Source: Cecembia calidifontis (GTDB lineage: Bacteria > Bacteroidota > Bacteroidia > Cytophagales > Cyclobacteriaceae). Taken from it: a DNA stretch of 64,000 nucleotides. Below are positions 27,580-36,106 of this stretch, one piece after another. How positions within the stretch are numbered: the first letter of the stretch is position 1; each line of letters opens with the position of its first letter. Under the pieces are notes generated by a model. The model did not search any database. It had not been told where the DNA came from and saw only the letters and a program-made list of their open reading frames with translations. Both the position numbers and the translations under genes were made by a program. Location of the stretch: NCBI RefSeq assembly GCF_004216715.1, contig NZ_SGXG01000001.1, positions 2,836,501 to 2,900,500 of the forward strand, read 5' to 3'.

Positions 27580-29010
27580 TCAGGTTTTTATCATTGTTTT
27601 TTCCAATTGTGAATATGCTAGAATTCCACCTTTTAAGTTGAAAAGATTTTCAAATTGAAACTTATCTTCCAACTCCCGGATTGCTTTAGCACTTCTTGCT
27701 CCAGATCTGCAATGAATAATTACTTTTTTGTTTCTAGAAATCAAATCTGCTTTATGGGTAATCTCTGAAAGGGGAATAAGCAAACCATTTAGATTTGATT
27801 CTTCAAATTCATGAATTTCTCTTACATCAATTAATTGAAAATCCATCCCTTTGCTTTTCATCTGAAGAAACTCTTCCACAGTCACTTCTTTCACTTTTCG
27901 TTCAACTGCAGGAATTCCACAGAATTGTTCATAATCCATCAGTTTATGTATTGATGGATTATCCCCGTTTAAAGGATTGTTTGATTTCCGGGTGATGGTA
28001 AAAGTTCTTGAATGAAAAGTTAATGCATCGAAAGTGTAAAGTTTCCCACTTAATGGCTCTCCAACTCCAGTAATTACTTTTATTACTTCAAGTGCTTGTA
28101 AGCTTCCAATGATTCCAGGTAACACGCCAAGAACACCGCCTTCTGCACAATTTGGGACCAGGCCAGGAGGAGGAGGGGTAGGGTATAGGTCCCTATAATT
28201 AGGACCTAGAACTCCATTTTTGTTTCTAAAGTTAAAAACAGAAACCTGACCTTCAAATTGAAAAATAGAAGCATAAACATTGGTTTTATCAAGTAGAACA
28301 CAGGCATCATTCACCAAATAACGGGTCGGGAAATTGTCCGTTCCATCAGCCACCACATCATAATCTTTAATGATTTCCAGCGCATTCTGTGAAGTAAGTT
28401 GCTTGTTATAAATATTGATTTTGATATGCGGATTAATATGTTCTAATCTTTTTTTAGCGGCGATTACTTTTGGATTCCCTATTTGATCTATTCCAAAAAG
28501 GACTTGTCTTTGAAGATTACTGTCATCTACTACATCAAAATCCACTATTCCAATATTGCCTACGCCGGCAGCAGCTAAATACAAAAGCATCGGGCTTCCA
28601 AGTCCTCCTGAGCCAACCACCAAAACTTTTGATTTTTTTAATTTTTTTTGTGCTTCTAATCCAAATTCCGGGATAATAATATGTCTGTTATATCTGGATA
28701 GCTCTTCTTTTGAAAGCACAATGTCTTCCTCATCATCACTTCCACCTGCAATTGCAGGAACAATACTTACTTTGCTTTTTGAGTCTATTTTTGTTTCCTT
28801 GTCTTCTAAATTTCGGATATCGTCCTCATCAAGAAAAATGTTCAAAAAAGAAGGAATTTCACCTTCCCCTGTAAACAAATAGTTCTTTAAGGGTGGATAT
28901 TCTAGAGTCAGTTTTTCTAAAAGTTCTTTAATATTTTCTGCTTCAATCTGAATGTTTGATTGATTGTTTGTGAACTTTCTTAAGGGAGTCGGAATAAAAA
29001 CTGTAGCCAT
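27580..29010 (-). CDS. CysO-MoeZ fusion: ubiquitin-like sulfur carrier, E1-like adenylyltransferase and rhodanese in one chain
   Basis: A 476-aa cytosolic protein. Residues 1-90 are a MoaD/ThiS beta-grasp domain closest in pattern to mycobacterial CysO (VFIPTPLRKFT at the start, VSIVPAIAGG at 81-90). The carrier's diglycine (89-90) is internal, followed by SDDEED. Residues about 100-345 are a ThiF/MoeB-type E1 domain: GSGGLGSP (133-140) binds ATP, NLQRQ holds the arginine finger, and VPNCAEGGVLG has C288. The zinc CxxC pair of MoeB is missing (NYRDLYP), as in actinobacterial MoeZ. Residues about 372-476 are a rhodanese domain with C434 in HCRSGARS. Together these would adenylate and thiocarboxylate a carrier, but the carrier must be freed, or act in cis. 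The JAMM gene 4 bp upstream is the natural candidate. Confidence 0.9.
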   Translation of the reverse strand: MATVFIPTPLRKFTNNQSNIQIEAENIKELLEKLTLEYPPLKNYLFTGEGEIPSFLNIFLDEDDIRNLEDKETKIDSKSKVSIVPAIAGGSDDEEDIVLSKEELSRYNRHIIIPEFGLEAQKKLKKSKVLVVGSGGLGSPMLLYLAAAGVGNIGIVDFDVVDDSNLQRQVLFGIDQIGNPKVIAAKKRLEHINPHIKINIYNKQLTSQNALEIIKDYDVVADGTDNFPTRYLVNDACVLLDKTNVYASIFQFEGQVSVFNFRNKNGVLGPNYRDLYPTPPPPGLVPNCAEGGVLGVLPGIIGSLQALEVIKVITGVGEPLSGKLYTFDALTFHSRTFTITRKSNNPLNGDNPSIHKLMDYEQFCGIPAVERKVKEVTVEEFLQMKSKGMDFQLIDVREIHEFEESNLNGLLIPLSEITHKADLISRNKKVIIHCRSGARSAKAIRELEDKFQFENLFNLKGGILAYSQLEKTMIKT

Positions 29011-29014
29011 AGTA

Positions 29015-29434
29015 TTAGTGGTTTGATAGTAATAATTCTTCTTGGATAAAAATCTGATCTTTATTAAGTACCCATGACTTAATATCAGAAAACATTTGAT
29101 TTCTTAATGAAATAATTAAATAAGAAAATTCAGGAAAAGCGTTTTTCTGATCAATAAGTGATGGATTGGCAGAAGCTTCAATATGGGAATGATAAATTCC
29201 CAAAATCTTCAAATTTAATTCTATCGCTTGTTTTTCAGCTTCTAAGTAAGATTTTGAAGAAATTTCAAAACGATTTTTTTTATCTTCTTTTGTTATGTTT
29301 TGCGTAGGTATAAAACATTCAACTTTTTTTATTGTTGAATTATGAGTCCCTAAAAGAATTCCACAACTTTCTTCCTCGACTTTTTCAATTTGATTAAGGA
29401 TAAGGCAAAGGCTTTTTCTTTTCAATATGATCAT
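29015..29434 (-). CDS. Mec-type JAB1/MPN (JAMM) metallopeptidase
   Basis: A 139-aa protein from ATG 29434 (MIILKRKSLCLILNQ). A TTG at 29512 overlaps the upstream stop but adds an atypical leader. The JAMM zinc motif is complete: Glu in EEESCGILLG, then YHSH, seven residues, S, two residues, D in the block ending NPSLIDQK. The sequence follows mycobacterial Mec (IYHSHxxxxAxPSxxD), which releases cysteine from CysO-Cys. It ends 4 bp before the CysO-MoeZ ATG, so the two are translationally close. The likely role is cleaving after the carrier's Gly-Gly, either to free it from the fusion or to release the loaded product. Confidence 0.9.
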   Translation of the reverse strand: MIILKRKSLCLILNQIEKVEEESCGILLGTHNSTIKKVECFIPTQNITKEDKKNRFEISSKSYLEAEKQAIELNLKILGIYHSHIEASANPSLIDQKNAFPEFSYLIISLRNQMFSDIKSWVLNKDQIFIQEELLLSNH

Positions 29435-29508
29435 ACTTTTTAAAAAATAATACAAGTTAAATACGTTACATTTAATCTTCCCTTGTTTGAAATTTTCAGG
29501 TTTTAAAA

Positions 29509-30936
29509 TCAATTAGAAGTCTTAAGGGTAGTGCCAGCGAATTGACCTTCTATTAGGTTTTCAATTTTTTTGTAATAATCAGTACCCTTTAATGATTCGG
29601 TTAAAATTGGTACTAAATGTCCATAATCACTGATTTTTGTTTTTTCCGCTTCCAAGAATTGGGGTGAAATTCCCCACTTTAGGATATTAACTGTATCTTT
29701 TTTATCAACCTCCAAAAGTGATTCTTTGAAAAATTCTCTAATTGAATTGATTAAAACCAATTTAGCGGAATTCTTATCATGAGTTGATTGAATGCAATTA
29801 ATTGTTTTTATTAACAAACGATATGAGATTGGACAAATGCTCGAAATAATTATATCACCAACTTCATTTATTTCTCTTTTTTGGTTTTCATACACATTAA
29901 TTAAAAGATTAAGCTCGCAGGGATTATTCCAATCCAATTGCCCTCGGAAAAACTTCTCTTTATAACCACAAGGATTTCCACAAAAAACAACGGGAACCTC
30001 ACGTTGGTATGATTTGATATAATATAAAGCGATTTCAAGACTTTCAACCGGCCATTCCAAGTTCCTGACAATCAGAAATTTGCTTCTTTTGGATTCTAAA
30101 TGTAATAATGCGCTAAGCATTAAGTACGAAGCTTCTCTTAAATTTTGGGCTGTCACAAATTTACCGGGGGAATGGATTTTTAAAGCACTTCCTGATTTTG
30201 CAAATTCTTCTAACTCTTTATTCATTAAACTATTACAAAAAATATGAGTAAACCTAACCATTCCGTACTTTACCCTACCTACCCTGGCAAATGTGTCTAA
30301 AATGTGTTCACATATTTTTTTTGAAGCAGCATAAACTTCTTCTGTTATATATCTGCTCGCTTTTCCTGTAGATGAAAAAATAAATTTTTGGACGCTCAAA
30401 GTTTTTTCACAGATATTAACCAAATTCCATGTGCCCAAAATATTGGTTTGGATAGTTTCTTGAATATGTAGTTCCGCATAGCCGGGATCCCGAACCGCTG
30501 CGGTATGAAAAACAATTTCAGGTTGTAGCTCTTTAAAAATTTTCTCTAATTTTTTCTTGTTTCTAATATCACAGTTTACCTTAATTATTTTTTTTCTTTG
30601 AATATACTCTACTGAGTTTTTTTCAATTCTCTTATCAAGAAGTATGATTTCTTTTAAATCAAATAAGATAAGATCCTCAAATAATCTGTTACCAACAGCC
30701 CCGATTCCCCCTGTTATCAAACAGACTCTATTTTTTAGTTCCTGATTGATTTTATCCTTAGGTATTTCTAGCGTTCTATGTTTTGCAGGCTCAAAGGGAT
30801 TGGTTTCTATTCTGCCTTGCTGGTCATAAATTTTTATCAATTCTTGGGTTAAATCTACCAGTTTACTGTAGGCCTTTGGTTCTTGATAAAAATTGGAAAG
30901 TTTCCAAATTTCATTGAATATATTTTGTACGGTCAT
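29509..30936 (-). CDS. Soluble CapD/FlaA1-like nucleotide-sugar dehydratase/epimerase homologue with altered active site
   Basis: A 475-aa protein from ATG 30936 (MTVQNIFNEIWK). Two upstream codons lie inside the adjacent IS3 end. Residues about 70-330 are an extended SDR of the Polysacc_synt_2 type: TGGIGAVG nucleotide-binding loop, VFHTAAVRDP, TNILGTWNLV and YAASKK. In FlaA1/PseB the block reads STDKA, and the Asp is a catalytic acid. Here it is STGKA, so that Asp is replaced by Gly while Lys and Tyr remain. An N-terminal 70-residue extension and a 150-residue C-terminal part are not recognised, and there are no membrane helices. It is the first gene of a three-gene minus-strand set with the JAMM and CysO-MoeZ genes. 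Confidence 0.72.
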   Translation of the reverse strand: MTVQNIFNEIWKLSNFYQEPKAYSKLVDLTQELIKIYDQQGRIETNPFEPAKHRTLEIPKDKINQELKNRVCLITGGIGAVGNRLFEDLILFDLKEIILLDKRIEKNSVEYIQRKKIIKVNCDIRNKKKLEKIFKELQPEIVFHTAAVRDPGYAELHIQETIQTNILGTWNLVNICEKTLSVQKFIFSSTGKASRYITEEVYAASKKICEHILDTFARVGRVKYGMVRFTHIFCNSLMNKELEEFAKSGSALKIHSPGKFVTAQNLREASYLMLSALLHLESKRSKFLIVRNLEWPVESLEIALYYIKSYQREVPVVFCGNPCGYKEKFFRGQLDWNNPCELNLLINVYENQKREINEVGDIIISSICPISYRLLIKTINCIQSTHDKNSAKLVLINSIREFFKESLLEVDKKDTVNILKWGISPQFLEAEKTKISDYGHLVPILTESLKGTDYYKKIENLIEGQFAGTTLKTSN

Positions 30937-31008
30937 ATATAACACTCCCCATTTGTTGGACCAAAAGTATCAGTTGCTAAGTTAATTTATTTATTTGTTA
31001 ATACTTCT

Positions 31009-31056
31009 TTAGTTGTCCTATTTCCCAAGGGTACCCTTGGGAAATAGGACAACTAA
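31009..31056. repeat. 48-bp perfect palindrome inside the IS3 end
   Basis: The centre is AAGGGTACCCTT. The arms, 24 bp each (31009-31032 and 31033-31056), are exactly complementary. It lies between the orfB stop and the element end. As RNA it would form a very stable hairpin, probably blocking transcription into or out of the element. Confidence 0.9.
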
Positions 31057-31064
31057 CTTTTACT

Positions 31065-31901
31065 TTATGCTGCTTTTCGGGTTGGCCCATAATATCTTTC
31101 CCCAGGCTTCTCCCTAGTGGTATGATGAACCTTTTGGTTGTAATATTCAATATACCATTTGACACCTTTGAGCAGGTCATAACCGTCCTCGCTTGGGTTC
31201 AGATAGATGTAATCATACTTGATCGACTTCCAGAACCTTTCAATATATACATTGTCCAAAGCCCTTCCCTTTCCGTCCATTGATACTTTGATATCCAGCC
31301 CTTCAAGGTAATTGATCCATAAGGCCGATGTGTACTGGCTTCCCTGATCGGAATTGACTATCTCTGGCTTACCATATTCTCTGATGGCCTCTTCGATTAC
31401 CTGCTTACACCATTTGGCGTCCTGACTGTTGGATATACCCCATGACAGTATCCTTCTGCTGTAAACATCCATGACTGCGGTCAGGAACATAAACCCCTTC
31501 TGCATCGGAATGTAGGTGATATCGGTTACCCACACTTGGTTGGGCCTTTCAATCTTTAAGTTCCTGAGAAGATAAGGCCTGATATATTCACGCAAACCGG
31601 ATTTGGTAAGGTTCTTCCTCCTGTAAAGGGTTTCCCTGCCCATCAGCCTGAAAAGCCTCCTGATGCGCTTTGGGCCGACAACGAAGCCCAGTCCTGTCAA
31701 CAGATAGACCATCGACACAACGCCTTCAGTAGGGTGATCAGTAAGATGCCTGTCCATGATTCCCATCAGTTTCAGATTGATCTCGTTTTCCCCTTTTGGT
31801 TTGTAATATAGACTGCTTCGGGGAACCTCCAATACTTCACACTGTTTCCTTATAGAAAGCCCCTTATAATCGGAACAAACCAATGTCGCCCGGTCTTTCA
31901 T
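31065..31901 (-). CDS. IS3-family transposase OrfB (DDE integrase)
   Basis: A 278-aa protein with an HTH_21-like N-terminus (SIRKQCEVLEVPRSSLYY) and an rve integrase core. The DDE acids are read in WVTDITYIPM, EIVNSDQGSQYTS and VYIERFWKSIKYD. It overlaps orfA by 4 bp (ATGA). An A8 run on the minus strand (31921-31928) just upstream would permit -1 frameshifting to make the OrfAB fusion, as in other IS3 elements. It appears intact. Confidence 0.93.
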   Translation of the reverse strand: MKDRATLVCSDYKGLSIRKQCEVLEVPRSSLYYKPKGENEINLKLMGIMDRHLTDHPTEGVVSMVYLLTGLGFVVGPKRIRRLFRLMGRETLYRRKNLTKSGLREYIRPYLLRNLKIERPNQVWVTDITYIPMQKGFMFLTAVMDVYSRRILSWGISNSQDAKWCKQVIEEAIREYGKPEIVNSDQGSQYTSALWINYLEGLDIKVSMDGKGRALDNVYIERFWKSIKYDYIYLNPSEDGYDLLKGVKWYIEYYNQKVHHTTREKPGERYYGPTRKAA

Positions 31902-32191
31902 ATCCCCAGTTTCTTGCAGCTTTTTTTTAAAAAGTCATTCTCTACTTTTAGCTCTCCGATCTGGGCATAGAGCTGCTCAAGGGCAGGACCTTCTTCCTTT
32001 TTCTTTGAATGATCCTTTTCAAATACAGCTGACATATTATCCAAAAACTCACCCTTCCACTTGGAGATAATCACAGGGCTAACATCGAACTTCTTGGACA
32101 ATTCAGCCAATGTAAACTGATTCTTGATTGCTTCAAGGGCCACTTTTGCCTTGAACTCAGGAGAAAACTTTCGTCTTGTTTGCTTGTTCAT
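31898..32191 (-). CDS. IS3-family OrfA (HTH_Tnp_1)
   Basis: A 97-aa protein: basic start (MNKQTRRKFSPEFKAKVALE), a helix-turn-helix (LAELSKKFDVSPVIISKWK), then a leucine-zipper-like helix (LEQLYAQIGELKVENDFLKK). It binds the element ends. The frame contains the A8 slippery run close to its 3' end. Confidence 0.93.
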   Translation of the reverse strand: MNKQTRRKFSPEFKAKVALEAIKNQFTLAELSKKFDVSPVIISKWKGEFLDNMSAVFEKDHSKKKEEGPALEQLYAQIGELKVENDFLKKSCKKLGI

Positions 32192-32319
32192 AAGGTTAAA
32201 TTTAAACGGTTTTTTTTAACTTAACCTCTGGTCTCAATTTTGGGGAGTATTATAATATTTAAAGAATTGCTGGTTGGGTATTGACTGAAGATTTTGAAGA
32301 AGAAATTTACATTTTTAGA

Positions 32320-33716
32320 CACTAGTGTCCGAGAAACGATTTTAAAATAAGGGTAGATTCAATTGCTTAAACCTACCCTATTTTGTGTACTTTGTGTTTA
32401 CGACAACATAAATTACACATGGGTAAAAATACACATTTCTTCGGACAGCCGATTTTTTCACAGCTACTTTCTTTTGTTGATAAGACCGTTTTGTCTCAGG
32501 TCAAGTCCAAACATCAATCAGACAGATACTACAAGAAGTTCGATACTTGGCAGCATTTAGTGACAATGCTTTTTTGTTCATTGAGTGGTGCAACATCGTT
32601 AAGGGAGCTTTCTACCGGCCTTTTGACCTGGCAGAACAAATTGATTCATATTGGAATGAAGACTTCTCCAAAACGGTCAACCATATCTGACGGCAACAGC
32701 AAAAGACCCAGCGCAGTGTTCAGAGATATTTACATGGGCCTTTTTGAAAAGCACCGCCATATTTTACCGGACAGCCGACTTAAAATGGAGGTTATCAAAA
32801 AGCTGTTTATTGTTGATTCCACCGTCATCAGCTTGTTTAAAGATATCCTCAGAGTCGCAGGTAGGCCAAGAAAAGACGGGAAGAGTAAAGGTGGCATCAA
32901 AGCCCATGTGATGATACATGCGGCAGAGCTGATGCCCTGTCTGGTCAGGTTTACAGAAGGGGTTCGACATGACCACACATTTCTAAAACACCTCAATGTG
33001 CCTGAAGGGTCTTACATTGTAATGGATAAGGGCTATACAGACTATCTGCAATATGCCCAATGGACTGACAGAGGAATCTTTTTTATTACAAGAATGAAGG
33101 ACAATGCTGTTTATGAAAGTATAGATGAAATTGAGCTGCCGGACGATAAAGACCAGGAAATCATTAAAGATGAAACGATAACGCTGGAATACACGGCAAA
33201 CGGTAATAAAGGGACTTTAAAACTTCGCAGGGTGGTACTCTGGGATGATGCTAAATCCAAGGTTATGGTGTTTTTGACCAACAGTTTCGACCAGGAAGCT
33301 GCTACAATAGCAGGAATCTATAAGTACAGATGGCAGATTGAACTTCTGTTTAAGAAACTGAAGCAAAACTTCCCGCTCAAATATTTTCTGGGAGATAACC
33401 AGAATGCAATTGAAATACAGATTTGGTGTTCACTTATCTGCCTTCTACTGATGGAAGTTGTCCGAAAGACTATTAAAAGAAACTGGGCATTCTCCAATAT
33501 GGTGGCTTTGGTCAGATTCCACATGGTAAGCTATGTTCATCTGATCAACTTCCTCAATGATCCCGAAAAAGAGCTAAAAGAAAGCTTGAAAAATCAAGGT
33601 CAGACCTCTTTGTTTCCAACATAGGGGCTTACTTTTCATTCCAAACAGAAAAAGTGCTTAAATTTATTCAATTCAAACCATTTTCACTGTTGGCCGATTT
33701 TAGTCGGACACTAGTG
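32320..33716 (+). mobile_element. Second, unrelated IS4-family element (1397 bp)
   Basis: The terminal inverted repeat is CACTAGTGTCCGA. The 9-bp target duplication ATTTTTAGA is perfect (32311-32319 and 33717-33725). It lies 69 bp from the IS3 element, so two insertions occupy the gap between the RmlC-like and CapD-like genes. Without them that gap would be roughly 240 bp. Confidence 0.92.
32419..33624 (+). CDS. IS4-family transposase (second type)
   Basis: About 401 aa from ATG 32419 (MGKNTHFFGQPIFSQLL). An in-frame ATG at 32383 adds 12 residues of no family character. It has a DUF4372-like N-terminus, catalytic FIVDSTVISLF and YIVMDKGYTDY, and the YREK-type YKYRWQIELLFKKLKQ. It is only distantly related to the other IS4 copies. 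The frame is intact and opposite to the surrounding rfb genes. Confidence 0.92.
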   Translation: MGKNTHFFGQPIFSQLLSFVDKTVLSQVKSKHQSDRYYKKFDTWQHLVTMLFCSLSGATSLRELSTGLLTWQNKLIHIGMKTSPKRSTISDGNSKRPSAVFRDIYMGLFEKHRHILPDSRLKMEVIKKLFIVDSTVISLFKDILRVAGRPRKDGKSKGGIKAHVMIHAAELMPCLVRFTEGVRHDHTFLKHLNVPEGSYIVMDKGYTDYLQYAQWTDRGIFFITRMKDNAVYESIDEIELPDDKDQEIIKDETITLEYTANGNKGTLKLRRVVLWDDAKSKVMVFLTNSFDQEAATIAGIYKYRWQIELLFKKLKQNFPLKYFLGDNQNAIEIQIWCSLICLLLMEVVRKTIKRNWAFSNMVALVRFHMVSYVHLINFLNDPEKELKESLKNQGQTSLFPT

Positions 33717-33889
33717 ATTTTTAGAATATTCTTAAGGTTTATGATTAAATATTGGGGTATTGTTAGTTTTCTAGGAATAGTGGGAATAATGCTCCTTATT
33801 TCTAATGTCTTTTTAAGTTTTTCGTTAATTGGCCAAGGGAAGTCCTTTTTGTATCAAACTTCAGAGAATAATTCAGGGATCAAAAAAGA

Positions 33890-34441
33890 TCAAATATTGA
33901 TTTCAAAACTCGAAAAGTCTGGAAATGCGCTATCTTTTTCTGAAATAATCTTAGGTTTCAAAGGCCATTTAATATTAATTGAATCATCATTCCACTTTAT
34001 ACCTGACTCCGCCTGAGGTGTGTAAAATTGGGATACAAAAAACATAACCTCCGTGTTTTCTTCCAGAGTAATAAATCCATGGGCAAAATCTGTTGGAACA
34101 TAAAGCATTTTTTGATTTTCCCCACTTAATTCCACCCCATGCCATTTTTTGTAAGTTGGTGAAAATGGCCTTAGGTCTACTACAACGTCAAAAATTGCTC
34201 CTTTAGTACATTTGATCAATTTACATTCTTGAAAAGGGGGCTTTTGGAAATGTAGTCCTCTTAAGGTGCCCTTTTTTTTACTGAAAGAAACGTTAATTTG
34301 CTTTATATCAACATTTAGTCCATGCGCTTTTAATTCATTTTCGCACCATAATCTGCCAAAAAAACCTCTTTCGTCTTCAATCTTATTGACTTCGATTTCA
34401 AAAGCACCTTTTAGACTTGTTTCCCTAAAAATCATATCCAA
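33890..34441 (-). CDS. RmlC-family dTDP/CDP-4-keto-6-deoxysugar epimerase, paralogue 1
   Basis: A 183-aa cupin of the dTDP-4-dehydrorhamnose 3,5-epimerase family. The signature GTLRGLHFQKPPFQECKLIK holds the catalytic His. VVVDLRPFSPTYKKW and the YVPTDFAHGFITLEE block follow. It overlaps the preceding SDR gene by 10 bp, showing coupling. With CDP-glucose enzymes in the same operon and no rmlA, rmlB or rmlD here, the substrate is probably a CDP-4-keto-6-deoxyhexose rather than the dTDP sugar. Whether it epimerises C3, C5 or both cannot be read. Confidence 0.85.
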   Translation of the reverse strand: MDMIFRETSLKGAFEIEVNKIEDERGFFGRLWCENELKAHGLNVDIKQINVSFSKKKGTLRGLHFQKPPFQECKLIKCTKGAIFDVVVDLRPFSPTYKKWHGVELSGENQKMLYVPTDFAHGFITLEENTEVMFFVSQFYTPQAESGIKWNDDSINIKWPLKPKIISEKDSAFPDFSSFEINI

Positions 34442-35484
34442 TTCCAGATTAAAGATTCATTCAATAATTTTTTTTCTTGAAGGCTTCTTAATACTCTTAG
34501 CCTGATTAGTTCTGAATTTCTAAAGTTTTTATCTGAAAAATTCAAACATTCTAAATTTTGATACAATGTTTTTACCGTTTCTTCAAGATTTTGAAGAGGT
34601 TGGTGATGAGGAGCAACTTTTTCATAAAGATCGAAACTAACTCGGAATGATCTTTTATCTGGAGAAGCGTCTTTGTTGATATTTACTTTTGTGTCTGGGA
34701 TTACTTTTGCTACCATTTCAGCAAGATCTTTAATTTGATAGTTCCAGATTTTAGATCCTGTATTCACGGCTAAAAAATTTCCGCCATTTTCTTTTTGTCT
34801 ATTAATTCCAAACTCTATAGCCCTGGCCATATCTTGAACATTAATTAAAGGCCTCCAAGGTGTTCCGTCACTTAAGATTGTAATTTCTTTGTTAATTAAC
34901 GCACTGGCTACAAAATCATTGAGAACCAAATCAAGTCTTAACCTTTCTGAAAAACCACATGCGGTACCAAATCTAAAGCAAGTAACTGTAAAACTTTCCG
35001 ATGCAAGTTTTTCTAATCCTATCTCTGCTTCAACTTTTGATCTGGCATAAGCAGTCAAGGGATTTAGTTTATCATTTTCTTTTTTTGGAGCATCATCAGC
35101 AGCTCCATAAATACTACAGCTGGATGCAAAAACAAATGATTTGACCCCTTCATTTTTTGCGGCCTCTGCCATTTTTATCGCTGAATGACAATTGACTTGC
35201 ATTGTTATTTCTTCATATTGTTTTCCCATTGGGTCATTAGAAATAGCAGCAAGAAATATTACCGCATCAATATCTTTCAATAAAGAAGGTGGAAAATTCC
35301 TGACATCTCCAAAAATTTGATGTGATAGCTGAATATCTGGAAAGAACGCGGCATTTGTAAGGCAATTTGCAAAGTACCCGACATCATAACCTATCAATTC
35401 CGCATTTGGATATTTTTTTCTTAAGTGGCGGATTAGGACCGGTCCTATATACCCCATATTTCCAGTGATAAGAATTCGTGTCAT
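34432..35484 (-). CDS. NAD(P)-dependent nucleotide-sugar epimerase/reductase (extended SDR)
   Basis: A 350-aa protein: Rossmann start ILITGNMGYIGPVLIRHL, FLAAISNDP, SSCSIYGAAD and the catalytic YARSK. C-terminal features (WRPLINVQDMARAIEF) are those of SDR nucleotide-sugar epimerases and reductases. Between the two RmlC-like genes in the operon, it is a plausible 4-ketoreductase or epimerase of the CDP-deoxysugar route. The exact reaction is not assignable. Confidence 0.8.
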   Translation of the reverse strand: MTRILITGNMGYIGPVLIRHLRKKYPNAELIGYDVGYFANCLTNAAFFPDIQLSHQIFGDVRNFPPSLLKDIDAVIFLAAISNDPMGKQYEEITMQVNCHSAIKMAEAAKNEGVKSFVFASSCSIYGAADDAPKKENDKLNPLTAYARSKVEAEIGLEKLASESFTVTCFRFGTACGFSERLRLDLVLNDFVASALINKEITILSDGTPWRPLINVQDMARAIEFGINRQKENGGNFLAVNTGSKIWNYQIKDLAEMVAKVIPDTKVNINKDASPDKRSFRVSFDLYEKVAPHHQPLQNLEETVKTLYQNLECLNFSDKNFRNSELIRLRVLRSLQEKKLLNESLIWNWI

Positions 35485-35572
35485 TTTGGATGGGGATTAT
35501 GATTCTATAAAAATTTAAATAAGGAAAATGTAAACTTAATTTTTATAAAAAGAATATTTACCTACAACCAAG

Positions 35573-36106
35573 TTAAGCAGGAATGAAGTTTGGTATGTTT
35601 TGATCTTTTTCTGAAACTACTGAAATTTCAATAGGCCATTTTATATTAAAAATTGGATCATCATATCGAATTCCTCCTTCAAACCCTGGGGAGTAAGGTG
35701 TGTTAACCATGTAGCTTACAGCTGTGAAGTCTTCCAAACTAAGATAACCATGTGCACATCCTGGGGGAACAAAAATCATCTCATTGTTTTTTTCTGAAAG
35801 TTCAGTTCCAAACCATTTTAGATAACTCGGTGACTTGGGACGGAGATCTACGATTACATCAAAAATGGAGCCGTGGGTGCACCTCAATAACTTAGCTTCC
35901 TCAAATGGTGATTTTTGGAAGTGAAGACCTCTAATGGTTCCTTTTTTTGTGCAAAAAGACATATTCACTTGTTCAACCTGGAAATCAATATTATGCTTTC
36001 CGAATTCTTCTTTGCAATAAATTCTTGAAAAAAAACCTCTGTGGTCTTCTATTTTATTAGGTTTAATCACAAAGGATCCTGAAATGAAACTTTCTTGTAA
36101 ATTCAT
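35573..36106 (-). CDS. RmlC-family epimerase, paralogue 2
   Basis: A 177-aa cupin with the same signature (GTIRGLHFQKSPFEEAKLLR), VIVDLRPKSPSYLKW and FVPPGCAHGYLSLED. It is clearly paralogous to the gene at 33890-34441 but diverged across its length. It overlaps rfbG by 4 bp (ATGA). Two such enzymes in one operon suggest either sequential single-carbon epimerisations or two branch products. Confidence 0.86.
   Translation of the reverse strand: MNLQESFISGSFVIKPNKIEDHRGFFSRIYCKEEFGKHNIDFQVEQVNMSFCTKKGTIRGLHFQKSPFEEAKLLRCTHGSIFDVIVDLRPKSPSYLKWFGTELSEKNNEMIFVPPGCAHGYLSLEDFTAVSYMVNTPYSPGFEGGIRYDDPIFNIKWPIEISVVSEKDQNIPNFIPA

Larger units (their letters stand above)
30942..32250 (-). mobile_element. 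IS3-family element
   Basis: The ends are ACACTCCCCA (30942 onward) and, on the other strand, ATACTCCCCA (from 32250). Similarity extends to ACCA about 20 bp in. The flanks share TATA (30938-30941 and 32251-32254, possibly TATAA), a 4-5 bp target duplication usual for IS3. It holds orfA and orfB, intact. The insertion sits within six bases of the start codon of the downstream CapD-like gene. Confidence 0.82.

Noticed and set aside
27580..29434. Antiphage ubiquitin-like system (Bil or type II CBASS)
   Set aside because: An E1, a JAMM peptidase and a ubiquitin-like domain are present. There is no E2 and no CD-NTase or effector, and the carrier domain matches CysO and the E1 matches MoeZ, with a rhodanese domain.
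29435..29512. TTG start at 29512 for the JAMM gene, overlapping the upstream stop
   Set aside because: The extra 26 residues do not fit JAB-domain proteins. ATG 29434 gives a normal Mec-like length.
33740..34016. Plus-strand ORF with a hydrophobic start (MIKYWGIVSFLGIVGIM)
   Set aside because: It runs antisense through the conserved 3' end of the RmlC-like gene and starts next to the IS4 element. No family resemblance; treated as a chance frame.
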